Below, in pieces: positions 1 to 5,145 of a DNA stretch of 5,145 bases. The stretch spans positions 1 to 5,145 of the forward strand of contig CAJWIZ010000055.1 in assembly GCA_913041805.1 (NCBI GenBank). The letters are read 5' to 3'. The notes under the pieces are model-generated. The model had not been told where the DNA came from. It ran no database searches and saw only the letters and a list, made by a program, of their open reading frames with translations. How positions within the stretch are numbered: the stretch's first letter is position 1; each line of letters begins with the position of its first letter. This stretch comes from an uncultured Prochlorococcus sp. (GTDB taxonomy: Bacteria > Cyanobacteriota > Cyanobacteriia > PCC-6307 > Cyanobiaceae). A program made the translations under genes and the position numbers.

Positions 1-19
1 GATTCCAGCCGATTGAAAA

Positions 20-40
20 TACATTAAAGAAAGTAATGTA
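20..40 (-). terminator. Weak hairpin downstream of the SDR gene
   Basis: A perfect 7-bp inverted repeat (20-26 TACATTA and 34-40 TAATGTA) with a 7-base loop lies 7 to 27 bases after the SDR stop. On the minus strand it is followed by ATTTTC. The position suits the end of the accA-SDR transcript, but the stem has only one G-C pair and the T-run is short, so efficient intrinsic termination is doubtful. Confidence 0.25.
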
Positions 41-46
41 AATGGT

Positions 47-757
47 TTAAAAAGCTCCAATAGAAGGCATAAGTGTTAAGTCTTCAATCACCTGAGTAGA
101 TGGTTGTTGAGCAATATGTAGAAGTGCAGATGCTGCCTGTTCTACAGGCAGCATCGCATTTCGATCAAAATCACTTTTTACAGTTTCTTCATCCCAAAGG
201 CTGCTATTTACAGCACCAAGGGTTAACGTACATGCGCGTATTCCATTCGCTCTCTCCTCAGCAGCAAGGCACTTAGTAAAGGTAACCAGGGCAGCCTTTG
301 TTGCACAGTAAGCGCCCCAATTAGGAAATGCATTTCTGGAAGCATGACTGCTTACATTAATAATCAAACCTCCATTACCCCTCATGATTGGAATTAATGC
401 TGAGCAAATTTGAAAAACACTAGTTAAATTCATCTGCACAATCCATTGCCAACTTTTCAAAGGCATTGACATAAGCTCGCCAGTCCATGCCACTCCAGCA
501 TTATTAATTACAACTGAAGGCGTTTCGCCCTCATTGACTAAGGAATTGATGTCAGATGCTATTGATGATGGATCTGAAAGATCTATTGATTTATAGCGAA
601 TGCTTCTACCAGTCGTAGCGGAGAGCTCTTCAGATAAAGACTTAAGTGATTTTTCGTTGCGAGCAACTAACAAAAGATCCCAACCTGAATCAGCGAACAA
701 CTTTGCTGCTGCTTTTCCAATCCCTCTGGAAGCTCCTGTGATGAGAACTGTCGACAA
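47..757 (-). CDS. Short-chain dehydrogenase/reductase (SDR), substrate unknown
   Basis: A 236-residue classical SDR, a soluble NAD(P)H-dependent oxidoreductase of one Rossmann domain and normal length. Visible motifs are the cofactor loop TGASRGIG (7-14), Arg33 after the second strand (which favours NADP(H)), Asp59, the NNAG motif (85-88), Asn110, and the catalytic Ser137 with YxxxK at Tyr150 and Lys154, so the active site is complete. The usual Pro-Gly after the catalytic helix is Leu-Gly here (180-181). The start is TTG: no in-frame ATG lies between it and the upstream stop at 785-787, and the reading begins MSTVLITGAS as the fold requires. I see no clear Shine-Dalgarno sequence. The gene follows accA by 27 bp and is probably co-transcribed. 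Position beside the acyl-ACP reductase makes a lipid or aldehyde substrate conceivable, but nothing in the sequence shows it. Confidence 0.9.
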   Translation of the reverse strand: MSTVLITGASRGIGKAAAKLFADSGWDLLLVARNEKSLKSLSEELSATTGRSIRYKSIDLSDPSSIASDINSLVNEGETPSVVINNAGVAWTGELMSMPLKSWQWIVQMNLTSVFQICSALIPIMRGNGGLIINVSSHASRNAFPNWGAYCATKAALVTFTKCLAAEERANGIRACTLTLGAVNSSLWDEETVKSDFDRNAMLPVEQAASALLHIAQQPSTQVIEDLTLMPSIGAF

Positions 758-784
758 TGAATGAATTTTATTAATACAAAGACT

Positions 785-1774
785 TTAGTTACTCAAACCT
801 TTCTCTGTAGTGCTTTGCTCTAAAACCCGTCCCATAGATCTAAATTTCTTATAACGAGCATCACGTAACTGGTCTATTGACATTTTCAGGAGCTCATCAA
901 GATGTTTTTCAAGAGCTTGCTTAAGAACTTCTCCAGCTTGAAGAGGCGCCCAATTGTTACCCCCAGCTGGCTCCTTCAATACTTCATCAACAACTCCAAG
1001 ACTCAAAAGATCAGGCCCAGTGATCTTTAATGCTGAAGCAGCCTCAGGAGCCTTTGCTGCATCTCTCCAAAGGATAGAAGCACAAGCCTCTGGACTTGCG
1101 ACCGTGTAAACGCTGTGTTCAAACATCAAAAGCCTGTCAGCCACACCTATCCCCAGAGCACCACCGGAACCACCTTCTCCTATGACGGTTGCAATTATAG
1201 GAACACGTAATCGAAACATCTCTCTAAGGTTGACAGCGATAGCCTCCCCTTGTCCCTGTTCTTCAGCCAGAACTCCCGCGTAAGCACCTGGGGTATCAAT
1301 AAAAGAAATGATAGGCAATTTAAAACGATCAGCATGCTCCATTAATCGCAGAGCTTTGCGGTATCCACCTGGTGTAGCCATCCCAAAGTTCCTTGCGACA
1401 TTTTCCTTAGTATCTCTTCCCTTCTGTTGCCCTAATAAAAGAACAGATCTTTGACCAATGCGACCAATACCACCAACTAAAGCCTGATCATCATTTCCAT
1501 TACGGTCACCGTGTAATTCAACCCAGTCATCACAGAACATCTGTATAAAATCCAAAGTGCTAGGACGTTGAGGGTGCCGAGCTACTTGGATTTTTTGTGC
1601 TGGAGTAAGAGCTTGAAAAATTTCTTCTCTCCTCCTTGCCGCCAATGTTTCTAGTTGAAGAAGTTGTTGACTCACATCAACTTCTGAATCTCTAGCAAGT
1701 TCTCTAATTTGTTCTATTTGCTTTTCAAGTTCTACAAGTGGCTTTTCGAATTCAAGTAAATAACGACGAGCCAT
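785..1774 (-). CDS. accA: Acetyl-CoA carboxylase carboxyltransferase subunit alpha
   Basis: AccA pairs with AccD to form the carboxyltransferase that moves CO2 from biotin on AccB to acetyl-CoA, making malonyl-CoA, the first committed step of fatty-acid synthesis in the cytoplasm. The protein has 329 residues, close to the family norm (about 320). It opens with a charged helical segment (about 8-55, probably coiled coil), followed by the crotonase-like carboxyltransferase core. Diagnostic segments are FIDTPGAY (158-165), the glycine-rich [12 protein letters not shown] (199-210), which belongs to the acyl-CoA/biotin site, and [14 protein letters not shown] (223-236). The start ATG gives the expected [14 protein letters not shown]-terminus. 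It lies 31 bp after aar and 27 bp before the SDR, consistent with one transcript. accD, accB and accC are not in the window; scattered acc genes are usual in cyanobacteria. Placing accA directly after aar links malonyl-CoA supply to hydrocarbon synthesis. Confidence 0.97.
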   Translation of the reverse strand: MARRYLLEFEKPLVELEKQIEQIRELARDSEVDVSQQLLQLETLAARRREEIFQALTPAQKIQVARHPQRPSTLDFIQMFCDDWVELHGDRNGNDDQALVGGIGRIGQRSVLLLGQQKGRDTKENVARNFGMATPGGYRKALRLMEHADRFKLPIISFIDTPGAYAGVLAEEQGQGEAIAVNLREMFRLRVPIIATVIGEGGSGGALGIGVADRLLMFEHSVYTVASPEACASILWRDAAKAPEAASALKITGPDLLSLGVVDEVLKEPAGGNNWAPLQAGEVLKQALEKHLDELLKMSIDQLRDARYKKFRSMGRVLEQSTTEKGLSN

Positions 1775-1805
1775 GGCACAAAAAGCAAGAAACTAATTGC
1801 AAAGT

Positions 1806-2846
1806 TCAGGCAGCAGCAACCTGAAAAACTTTGTTGAGATTAAGTGTGGAGAAGCCATTCCTGACGGAAGCTTTACCAATAAAATCCATTTTTTCAAGGG
1901 TGATATTGTTCCTTCCCCAACTGAAGTTGGTGTGACAATTTTCAAATTCAAGAAGCATTGCCTCTGCGAAACAAGCAAACATCTGCCTTTGCGGTTTCTC
2001 CATTGCAGCAAGCTCCATCATGCTCCATCCGATGTCATTAAAGAACTCAACTATTCCTCCTTTTAATACATGTACCCCTTTTCCAGAGACTTTTCCATCA
2101 AGATTTTTTGGATAACCACCGTCAATCATTAAACAAGGATTCCTAAGTTTTGAAGAATCAATTTCGAGTGTTCTAGGCATACTTGCGACCCAAACAACCA
2201 CATCAGCAGACGCGAGCGCTTCATCAAGACCAAGTATTTGCCCCCCTCCTAATTCTTTTTGAAGATCCAATAGGGGCTGTTTTTGTCTAGCCACCAGGAA
2301 AAGTTCCGCTACTCCTGTTCGCTTAGAAAGCCATCGACAAACTGCACTGCCAATATCACCAGTTGCTCCTACGACTGCAACTTTGGCTTGCTTAGGGTCA
2401 ATTCCTATAGAAGGTGCATTGATTTCAAGCTGGCGACAAATAACCCAAGCCGTATGAGTATTCCCAGTGGTAAAACGTTCCCATTCAAGAGTGGTGTTTC
2501 TAATTTGCTTATGCTGTAAGAGGTTGAAATTTTCAAAAATAATAGATGTAAATCCCCCCAAGGCGGTTATGTTGATTCCTTTCTTCTGAGCTAATTCCAT
2601 TGCATTTAATACTTTCCTTCTTGCTGTTTTAAAGCGTCCAAGCATTTCAGGGACAAAGCATGAATCTATATAGGCTCCTTCAATACTTTTGCCTGAAGGA
2701 CTAACAATTTGTACATGCTCAACCAATTGAGGAGGAGCACTGCACCAAACATCTAAGTCTCCTTCTGCAATATGGTCAAAGCCCAACTCCATTGCCTTTA
2801 TTCGGGCATCCTTGAAACTCGTAGAGTGTCCGATCAATCCAAACAT
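1806..2846 (-). CDS. aar: Long-chain fatty acyl-ACP reductase (aldehyde-forming)
   Basis: AAR reduces long-chain fatty acyl-ACP (or acyl-CoA) with NADPH to the fatty aldehyde, through a thioester on a cysteine. It is the first enzyme of the cyanobacterial alkane pathway and hands its product to ADO. The protein has 346 residues, against about 340 for the family. The N-terminal third begins with the typical [10 protein letters not shown] and includes the [11 protein letters not shown] segment (97-107). The Rossmann nucleotide site is [12 protein letters not shown] (158-169). The catalytic cysteine is Cys292 in [15 protein letters not shown] (288-302), matching Cys294 of the Synechococcus elongatus enzyme, and is followed by the conserved [12 protein letters not shown] (305-316). 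All these sites are intact. The C-terminus ([12 protein letters not shown]) seems a few residues longer than usual. There is no obvious Shine-Dalgarno sequence. ado lies 154 bp upstream and accA 31 bp downstream. Confidence 0.96.
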   Translation of the reverse strand: MFGLIGHSTSFKDARIKAMELGFDHIAEGDLDVWCSAPPQLVEHVQIVSPSGKSIEGAYIDSCFVPEMLGRFKTARRKVLNAMELAQKKGINITALGGFTSIIFENFNLLQHKQIRNTTLEWERFTTGNTHTAWVICRQLEINAPSIGIDPKQAKVAVVGATGDIGSAVCRWLSKRTGVAELFLVARQKQPLLDLQKELGGGQILGLDEALASADVVVWVASMPRTLEIDSSKLRNPCLMIDGGYPKNLDGKVSGKGVHVLKGGIVEFFNDIGWSMMELAAMEKPQRQMFACFAEAMLLEFENCHTNFSWGRNNITLEKMDFIGKASVRNGFSTLNLNKVFQVAAA

Positions 2847-3000
2847 TGACTAACCAAGAAAAATAATCGGAGCTACAAGGAGTATCCCAATTAAGGGAGA
2901 CTGGAGATTAACCCATCATGATCCCAGAGAAATAATTTTCACAAGCTATAAACAGTTTGCAAGTTATTCAAAAGCCAAATAGAAAAAATTAACTCCTGAA
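2847..3000 (-). promoter_or_regulatory. Intergenic leader of aar (ado-aar gap)
   Basis: This 154 bp gap is long for an operon and holds no ORF I can support. Read on the minus strand it is AT-rich near ado. A possible -10 (TATAGC, 4 of 6 matches to TATAAT) sits in GTTTATAGC at about 2945-2953, without a convincing -35. Nearer aar there is a perfect 8-bp palindrome ATCATGAT (2915-2922) and a small inverted repeat TCCC/GGGA (2885-2888 and 2895-2898). I found no GC-rich stem followed by a T-run that would end ado transcription. Separate promoters for aar and ado have been reported in other cyanobacteria, so a promoter here is plausible, but no single element is strong. Confidence 0.3.
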
Positions 3001-3729
3001 TCAAACAACTGCTGCTAAAGCCATTCTAGCGATCTCTCGGTTATCAAGACCCATCTCATTCAGTGAGTCTTGGTAAGCAATCATGAATTCTTCCATCAAT
3101 TCTTCTTTATCCATATGCAGAGCAGCAGCATCACTAGCAACTTGATCCAGCATTGATCTGATGATAGGCAGATTGACTTTATTTGCTTTGATCAATTCTT
3201 CCTTGCATGACTGTAAGTTGGCCTTTAACCATTCCTGTCCATAGTTCAGATGAAGGTATTCATCTTGAACTACACCTTCAGTGATCTTCTTGGCAAATGG
3301 ATCTGCAACACGAATGTATACGTTGTACGCAGAGATAGCAAAGGCCTCAATCAGAATTGCTTGGATCAAAAAGCATGTGGTCAAATTTCCCTGAGCCAAG
3401 GCTTCTTGAAAATTGTTATGCAATGGAGAGAAAAACTCCTTCGCAAAAGGCATATCTGGAGTTACAGCTAGATTTTTCCCGCAGGCTGTAAAACCTTTCA
3501 TATGCTTCATTTCCATTCTTGCTAGCTTCTTAAGCTCATCTGCTTCTTCAGGTATCAAAGTGCCAATGGCCATGTAATTATCATGAGCCTCCTTCTCGCC
3601 TTCTATAACAATTGCATTAATGCGGCTATAGGAATCCTTATATGACTCAGAAGTGAAGTCAGGAAGTGCTTCCACTGCTGAATCGGATCGATCAAGCAAT
3701 GCAACCTCAGGAGATTCGAGGGTCGGCAT
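3001..3729 (-). CDS. ado: Aldehyde-deformylating oxygenase (alkane synthase)
   Basis: ADO is a soluble ferritin-like di-iron oxygenase. It converts the Cn fatty aldehyde made by AAR, with O2 and four electrons from a reductant such as ferredoxin, to a Cn-1 alkane plus formate. The protein has 242 residues; the Prochlorococcus MIT9313 enzyme has about the same length and numbering. All six iron ligands are present: Glu45 (in IEGEKEAHDNY), Glu73 and His76 (in RMEMKHMKGFTACG), Glu128 (in LIEAFAISAY), and Glu157 and His160 (in QDEYLHLNYG). The N-terminus MPTLESPEVALLD fits the marine picocyanobacterial form, which supports this ATG; only a weak AGAG lies just upstream. The gene is 100 bp downstream of the creatininase-family gene and 154 bp upstream of aar, the usual pairing. 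Its own leader may carry a promoter (see 3730-3829). I see no truncation or altered key residue. Confidence 0.97.
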   Translation of the reverse strand: MPTLESPEVALLDRSDSAVEALPDFTSESYKDSYSRINAIVIEGEKEAHDNYMAIGTLIPEEADELKKLARMEMKHMKGFTACGKNLAVTPDMPFAKEFFSPLHNNFQEALAQGNLTTCFLIQAILIEAFAISAYNVYIRVADPFAKKITEGVVQDEYLHLNYGQEWLKANLQSCKEELIKANKVNLPIIRSMLDQVASDAAALHMDKEELMEEFMIAYQDSLNEMGLDNREIARMALAAVV

Positions 3730-3829
3730 AAATCTCTACAAATTTGGACATTGGCACAGACTTTAACCACCAATCACGAAAAACTCTCGTTTTTATGTCA
3801 GTACTTAGTCTGATCTAATAATTTGATGC
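3730..3829 (-). promoter_or_regulatory. Leader region of ado, possible promoter
   Basis: These 100 bp separate the creatininase-family stop from the ado ATG. On the minus strand the best promoter-like element I can find is TGACATAAA (3792-3800), an extended -10 (TG-n-CATAAA, 4 of 6 in the hexamer), which would give a leader of about 55-60 nt; no good -35 is present. A weak AGAG lies about 5 nt before the ATG. I saw no clear NtcA-type GTA-N8-TAC site. The assignment rests on spacing and one weak element, so transcription from upstream of the hydrolase gene remains possible. Confidence 0.25.
3779..3794 (-). other. AT-rich hairpin with GAGA tetraloop in the ado leader
   Basis: A perfect 6-bp inverted repeat, read on the minus strand as AAAAAC-GAGA-GTTTTT, so the RNA loop would be of GNRA type. 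It starts about 35 nt after the hydrolase stop and ends about 49 nt before the ado ATG. The stem has only one C-G pair and would be weak. The T-run is part of the stem, unlike a standard intrinsic terminator. It could be a weak attenuator, a leader structure, or chance in AT-rich DNA. Confidence 0.25.
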
Positions 3830-4633
3830 TTAAACAGGCGGCCAATTGCTGGCCAAAAGGTTGATAAAGAGTTTTGCCCAATGATCTATCAAGACTTGCT
3901 CAAGTTCTTTCCCTAAGGCTTGACTAGAGCCCTTACTATCTCCAATCACACCAGAGGTACTGAGATCCTTAGTTAACCATGCCCATGGTGCTGCCCCTTC
4001 CAAGCTCCAACCTTCAGGTGGAGTTGCCCGAGAATCATTAGAGGAATGCTCTCCATCACAAGGCCGTTCTTGCCCGACCAAATCAGGCGACAACGAAAGC
4101 ATCAAACTAGTTTCAGCCAATCCTGCATGAAGTCCATCCTCTCTCTCTTTACTAGGTATCAAGTCTTGTAAAGGCGAAATTCCGCTCCAAAGGAAACATG
4201 GCAACACAGCCATAGAAGGACACTGAACTCTTAACTGCCGAGCAGCAGCCTGCAACAAGCCAATCTGACCACCATGAGCGTTAAAAAACAACAAACGGTT
4301 GAATCCCATTGAAGAAGCTTGCTTACCTACTTCCATAACCAAATCCAACAAAAGTTTTGCTGAAAGTGAAATTGTGCCTGGAAATGATTCATGTTCTGGT
4401 GAAAATCCCAAAACTTGTGAAGGGAGCATCCAAATGGGATTGTTATTAGGGATTCGATCCAGAACTTTTCTTAAGATCTTCTCAGCAAACAAATTGTCAG
4501 TAGCCAATGGCAAATGAGGTCCATGCTGCTCACAAGCACCAAATGGCCAAACCAAAGTAGAGCCTTCAGTCTTTGCAGCCTTTTGCGCTTCTGGCCAAGC
4601 TAAATAATCGAAGCGCCGAAGTTGAGAAGTCAT
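3830..4633 (-). CDS. Creatininase-family metal-dependent amidohydrolase, substrate unknown
   Basis: A 267-residue protein of the creatininase/MftE/ArfB-like family, whose members use metal to cleave amide or related C-N bonds. With the start chosen here, the expected metal and active-site residues are Glu35, His37 and Asp46 in PFGACEQHGPHLPLATD (30-46), His120 in FFNAHGGQ (116-123), and His169 and Glu174 in HAGLAETS (169-176). The residue two after His120 is Gly, where true creatininase has a Glu, so I would not call it creatinine amidohydrolase. The ORF extends upstream to an ATG at 4723, but those 30 extra codons look unlike the family and overlap the divergent gene at 4707. The ATG at 4633 follows AAGGGG by 8 nt and yields MTSQLRRFDYLAWPEA, a family-like beginning; the ATG at 4639 is the alternative. 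The gene precedes ado by 100 bp; a similar neighbour occurs beside ado in S. elongatus, as I recall. The substrate is not evident. Confidence 0.88.
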   Translation of the reverse strand: MTSQLRRFDYLAWPEAQKAAKTEGSTLVWPFGACEQHGPHLPLATDNLFAEKILRKVLDRIPNNNPIWMLPSQVLGFSPEHESFPGTISLSAKLLLDLVMEVGKQASSMGFNRLLFFNAHGGQIGLLQAAARQLRVQCPSMAVLPCFLWSGISPLQDLIPSKEREDGLHAGLAETSLMLSLSPDLVGQERPCDGEHSSNDSRATPPEGWSLEGAAPWAWLTKDLSTSGVIGDSKGSSQALGKELEQVLIDHWAKLFINLLASNWPPV

Positions 4634-4706
4634 AGACATCGCCCCTTCGACTGTAAACAAATTAACTTCGCCTGTCAGAATGACCCATCGATAACAACAG
4701 GGCTCC
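4634..4706. promoter_or_regulatory. Divergent intergenic region, probable promoters for both directions
   Basis: If the hydrolase starts at 4633, these 73 bp separate two divergent genes and must hold the plus-strand promoter unless it lies inside the hydrolase gene. The clearest element is the minus-strand ribosome-binding site GAAGGGG (4642-4648), 8 nt before the ATG at 4633. On the plus strand GATAAC (4690-4695) is a possible -10, but it lies only about 12 bases before the ATG at 4707 and has no -35, so it is weak. An AGGG (4699-4702) four bases before that ATG is a poor Shine-Dalgarno candidate. Confidence 0.35.
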
Positions 4707-5145
4707 ATGGCCGAACCAGGCATTCAGCAGCCTAATAGACCAAAGAAACCTTTCAGAGAAAATGCGGAAGCACCCCGCAAACCTCTGCAGGTCTTGCACA
4801 TCAGTCGAAAAGATGAGCAAGAGAGTCTTATAGGGAAAGCTACTGAAGAAAATTCACCCTCCCAAATCAAATCAAACAGATCCCAGGGTTCTTCATCTAA
4901 AGAAGACTTTTCTATTACAACTAGGCCAGATAGGAGCTCTTCTCAGCAAATTGAGAGAAATTTAGAAATTGATGATCTTGCTGGCATTAGCATGGCAGAC
5001 CTTTTAGGGCCGCCAGATCAATCAAAAAACTTTGGTAACAAGCAAACAGCAAGCAAATTTGATGTAAATAGAAATCTGACAAATACTTCGCCAAGAAGTG
5101 TGGATGATTTCGACTTTGATGAAGATGCCTTCTTAGCCGCACTAG
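4707..5145 (+). CDS. N-terminal part of a probable S1-domain RNA-binding protein (cut by window edge)
   Basis: An open frame runs from ATG 4707 to the window end (146 full codons). An in-frame TAA at 4692-4694 and no ATG in between make this the first possible ATG. Residues 1 to about 130 are rich in Ser, Gln, Asn, Lys, Arg and Glu, with few hydrophobics and no signal peptide or membrane segment, so they are probably disordered. A short hydrophobic-acidic patch, IDDLAGISMADLLGPP, lies near residue 95. The visible end, DDFDFDEDAFLAAL (133-146), is acidic and helical. From memory, this segment comes just before the S1 domain in cyanobacterial S1-like proteins, and S. elongatus has an S1-type RNA-binding gene near its ado cluster. 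The S1 domain itself would lie beyond the window, so the product name is inference; the coding call is firmer. It is transcribed away from the alkane cluster and need not be related to it. Confidence 0.7.
   Translation, partial: MAEPGIQQPNRPKKPFRENAEAPRKPLQVLHISRKDEQESLIGKATEENSPSQIKSNRSQGSSSKEDFSITTRPDRSSSQQIERNLEIDDLAGISMADLLGPPDQSKNFGNKQTASKFDVNRNLTNTSPRSVDDFDFDEDAFLAAL

Noticed and set aside
1..41. Possible gene ends at the left edge: a plus-strand frame reading FQPIENTLKKVM then TAA at 39-41, or a minus-strand ATG at 24 running off the window
   Set aside because: Too few codons (12 and 8) to tell from chance. The plus-strand tail is the more protein-like of the two and could be the end of a convergent gene; sequence to the left would decide.
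1793..2011. Minus-strand open frame of 72 codons in another phase
   Set aside because: It overlaps aar on the same strand in a different frame; the aar frame has clear family motifs through this stretch.
1797..2066. Plus-strand open frame of 89 codons
   Set aside because: It lies almost wholly antisense to the C-terminal part of aar, has no family-like sequence, and is explained as a shadow of that gene.
2283..2519. Plus-strand open frame of 78 codons
   Set aside because: Antisense to the Rossmann region of aar; no recognisable domain or ribosome-binding site.
3250..3471. Plus-strand open frame of 73 codons
   Set aside because: Antisense to the di-iron core of ado; a shadow of a strongly conserved gene.
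4299..4517. Plus-strand open frame of 72 codons
   Set aside because: Antisense to the conserved centre of the hydrolase gene; no independent evidence.
4690..4695. GATAAC as a -10 element for the plus-strand gene
   Set aside because: It is too close to the ATG and lacks a -35; kept only as a note under the divergent region.
1..5145. CRISPR array, insertion sequence, tRNA, rRNA, phage or defence genes, and HIP1 repeats (GCGATCGC)
   Set aside because: Reading both strands I saw no repeated spacers, transposase motifs, tRNA-like clover leaf or HIP1 octamer; the window is ordinary core cyanobacterial sequence.

Overview
The window looks like marine picocyanobacterial DNA, most probably Prochlorococcus (perhaps a low-light lineage) or a close Synechococcus relative. 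The main reason is the aldehyde-deformylating oxygenase at 3001-3729. It starts with the MPTLE N-terminus and carries all six di-iron ligands at the residue numbers I recall from the structurally studied Prochlorococcus MIT9313 enzyme. Adjacent acyl-ACP reductase and accA genes give the arrangement known from cyanobacteria. GC content is only about 42% by eye, below typical marine Synechococcus.

Layout: five genes on the minus strand fill positions 47-4633. In transcription order they are a creatininase-family hydrolase (4633-3830), ado (3729-3001), aar (2846-1806), accA (1774-785) and a short-chain dehydrogenase (757-47). Gaps are 100, 154, 31 and 27 bp. The last three genes (aar, accA, SDR) are tightly spaced and could share a transcript; ado and aar each have a longer leader that could hold a promoter. 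Diverging on the plus strand from 4707 is a gene cut by the window edge. Its visible 146 residues are polar and apparently disordered, ending in an acidic FDFDEDAFLAAL segment that I associate, from memory only, with a cyanobacterial S1-domain RNA-binding protein.

How the genes work together: AccA is one half of the carboxyltransferase of acetyl-CoA carboxylase, which makes malonyl-CoA for fatty-acid synthesis. AAR reduces the resulting fatty acyl-ACP to fatty aldehyde, and ADO converts the aldehyde to an alkane (mainly C15/C17) plus formate. The window therefore covers supply of fatty acids and their diversion to hydrocarbon. The SDR and the creatininase-family protein have intact active-site motifs but unknown substrates; a link to the pathway rests on position alone.

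The core system is described biology. I see no mobile element, CRISPR array, tRNA, rRNA or broken gene, and no gene-free stretch above 300 bases. Open points are the two genes of unknown substrate, the start sites of the SDR (TTG) and the creatininase-family gene (probably 30 codons shorter than the longest ORF), small hairpins between genes, and the long low-complexity N-terminus of the plus-strand gene.
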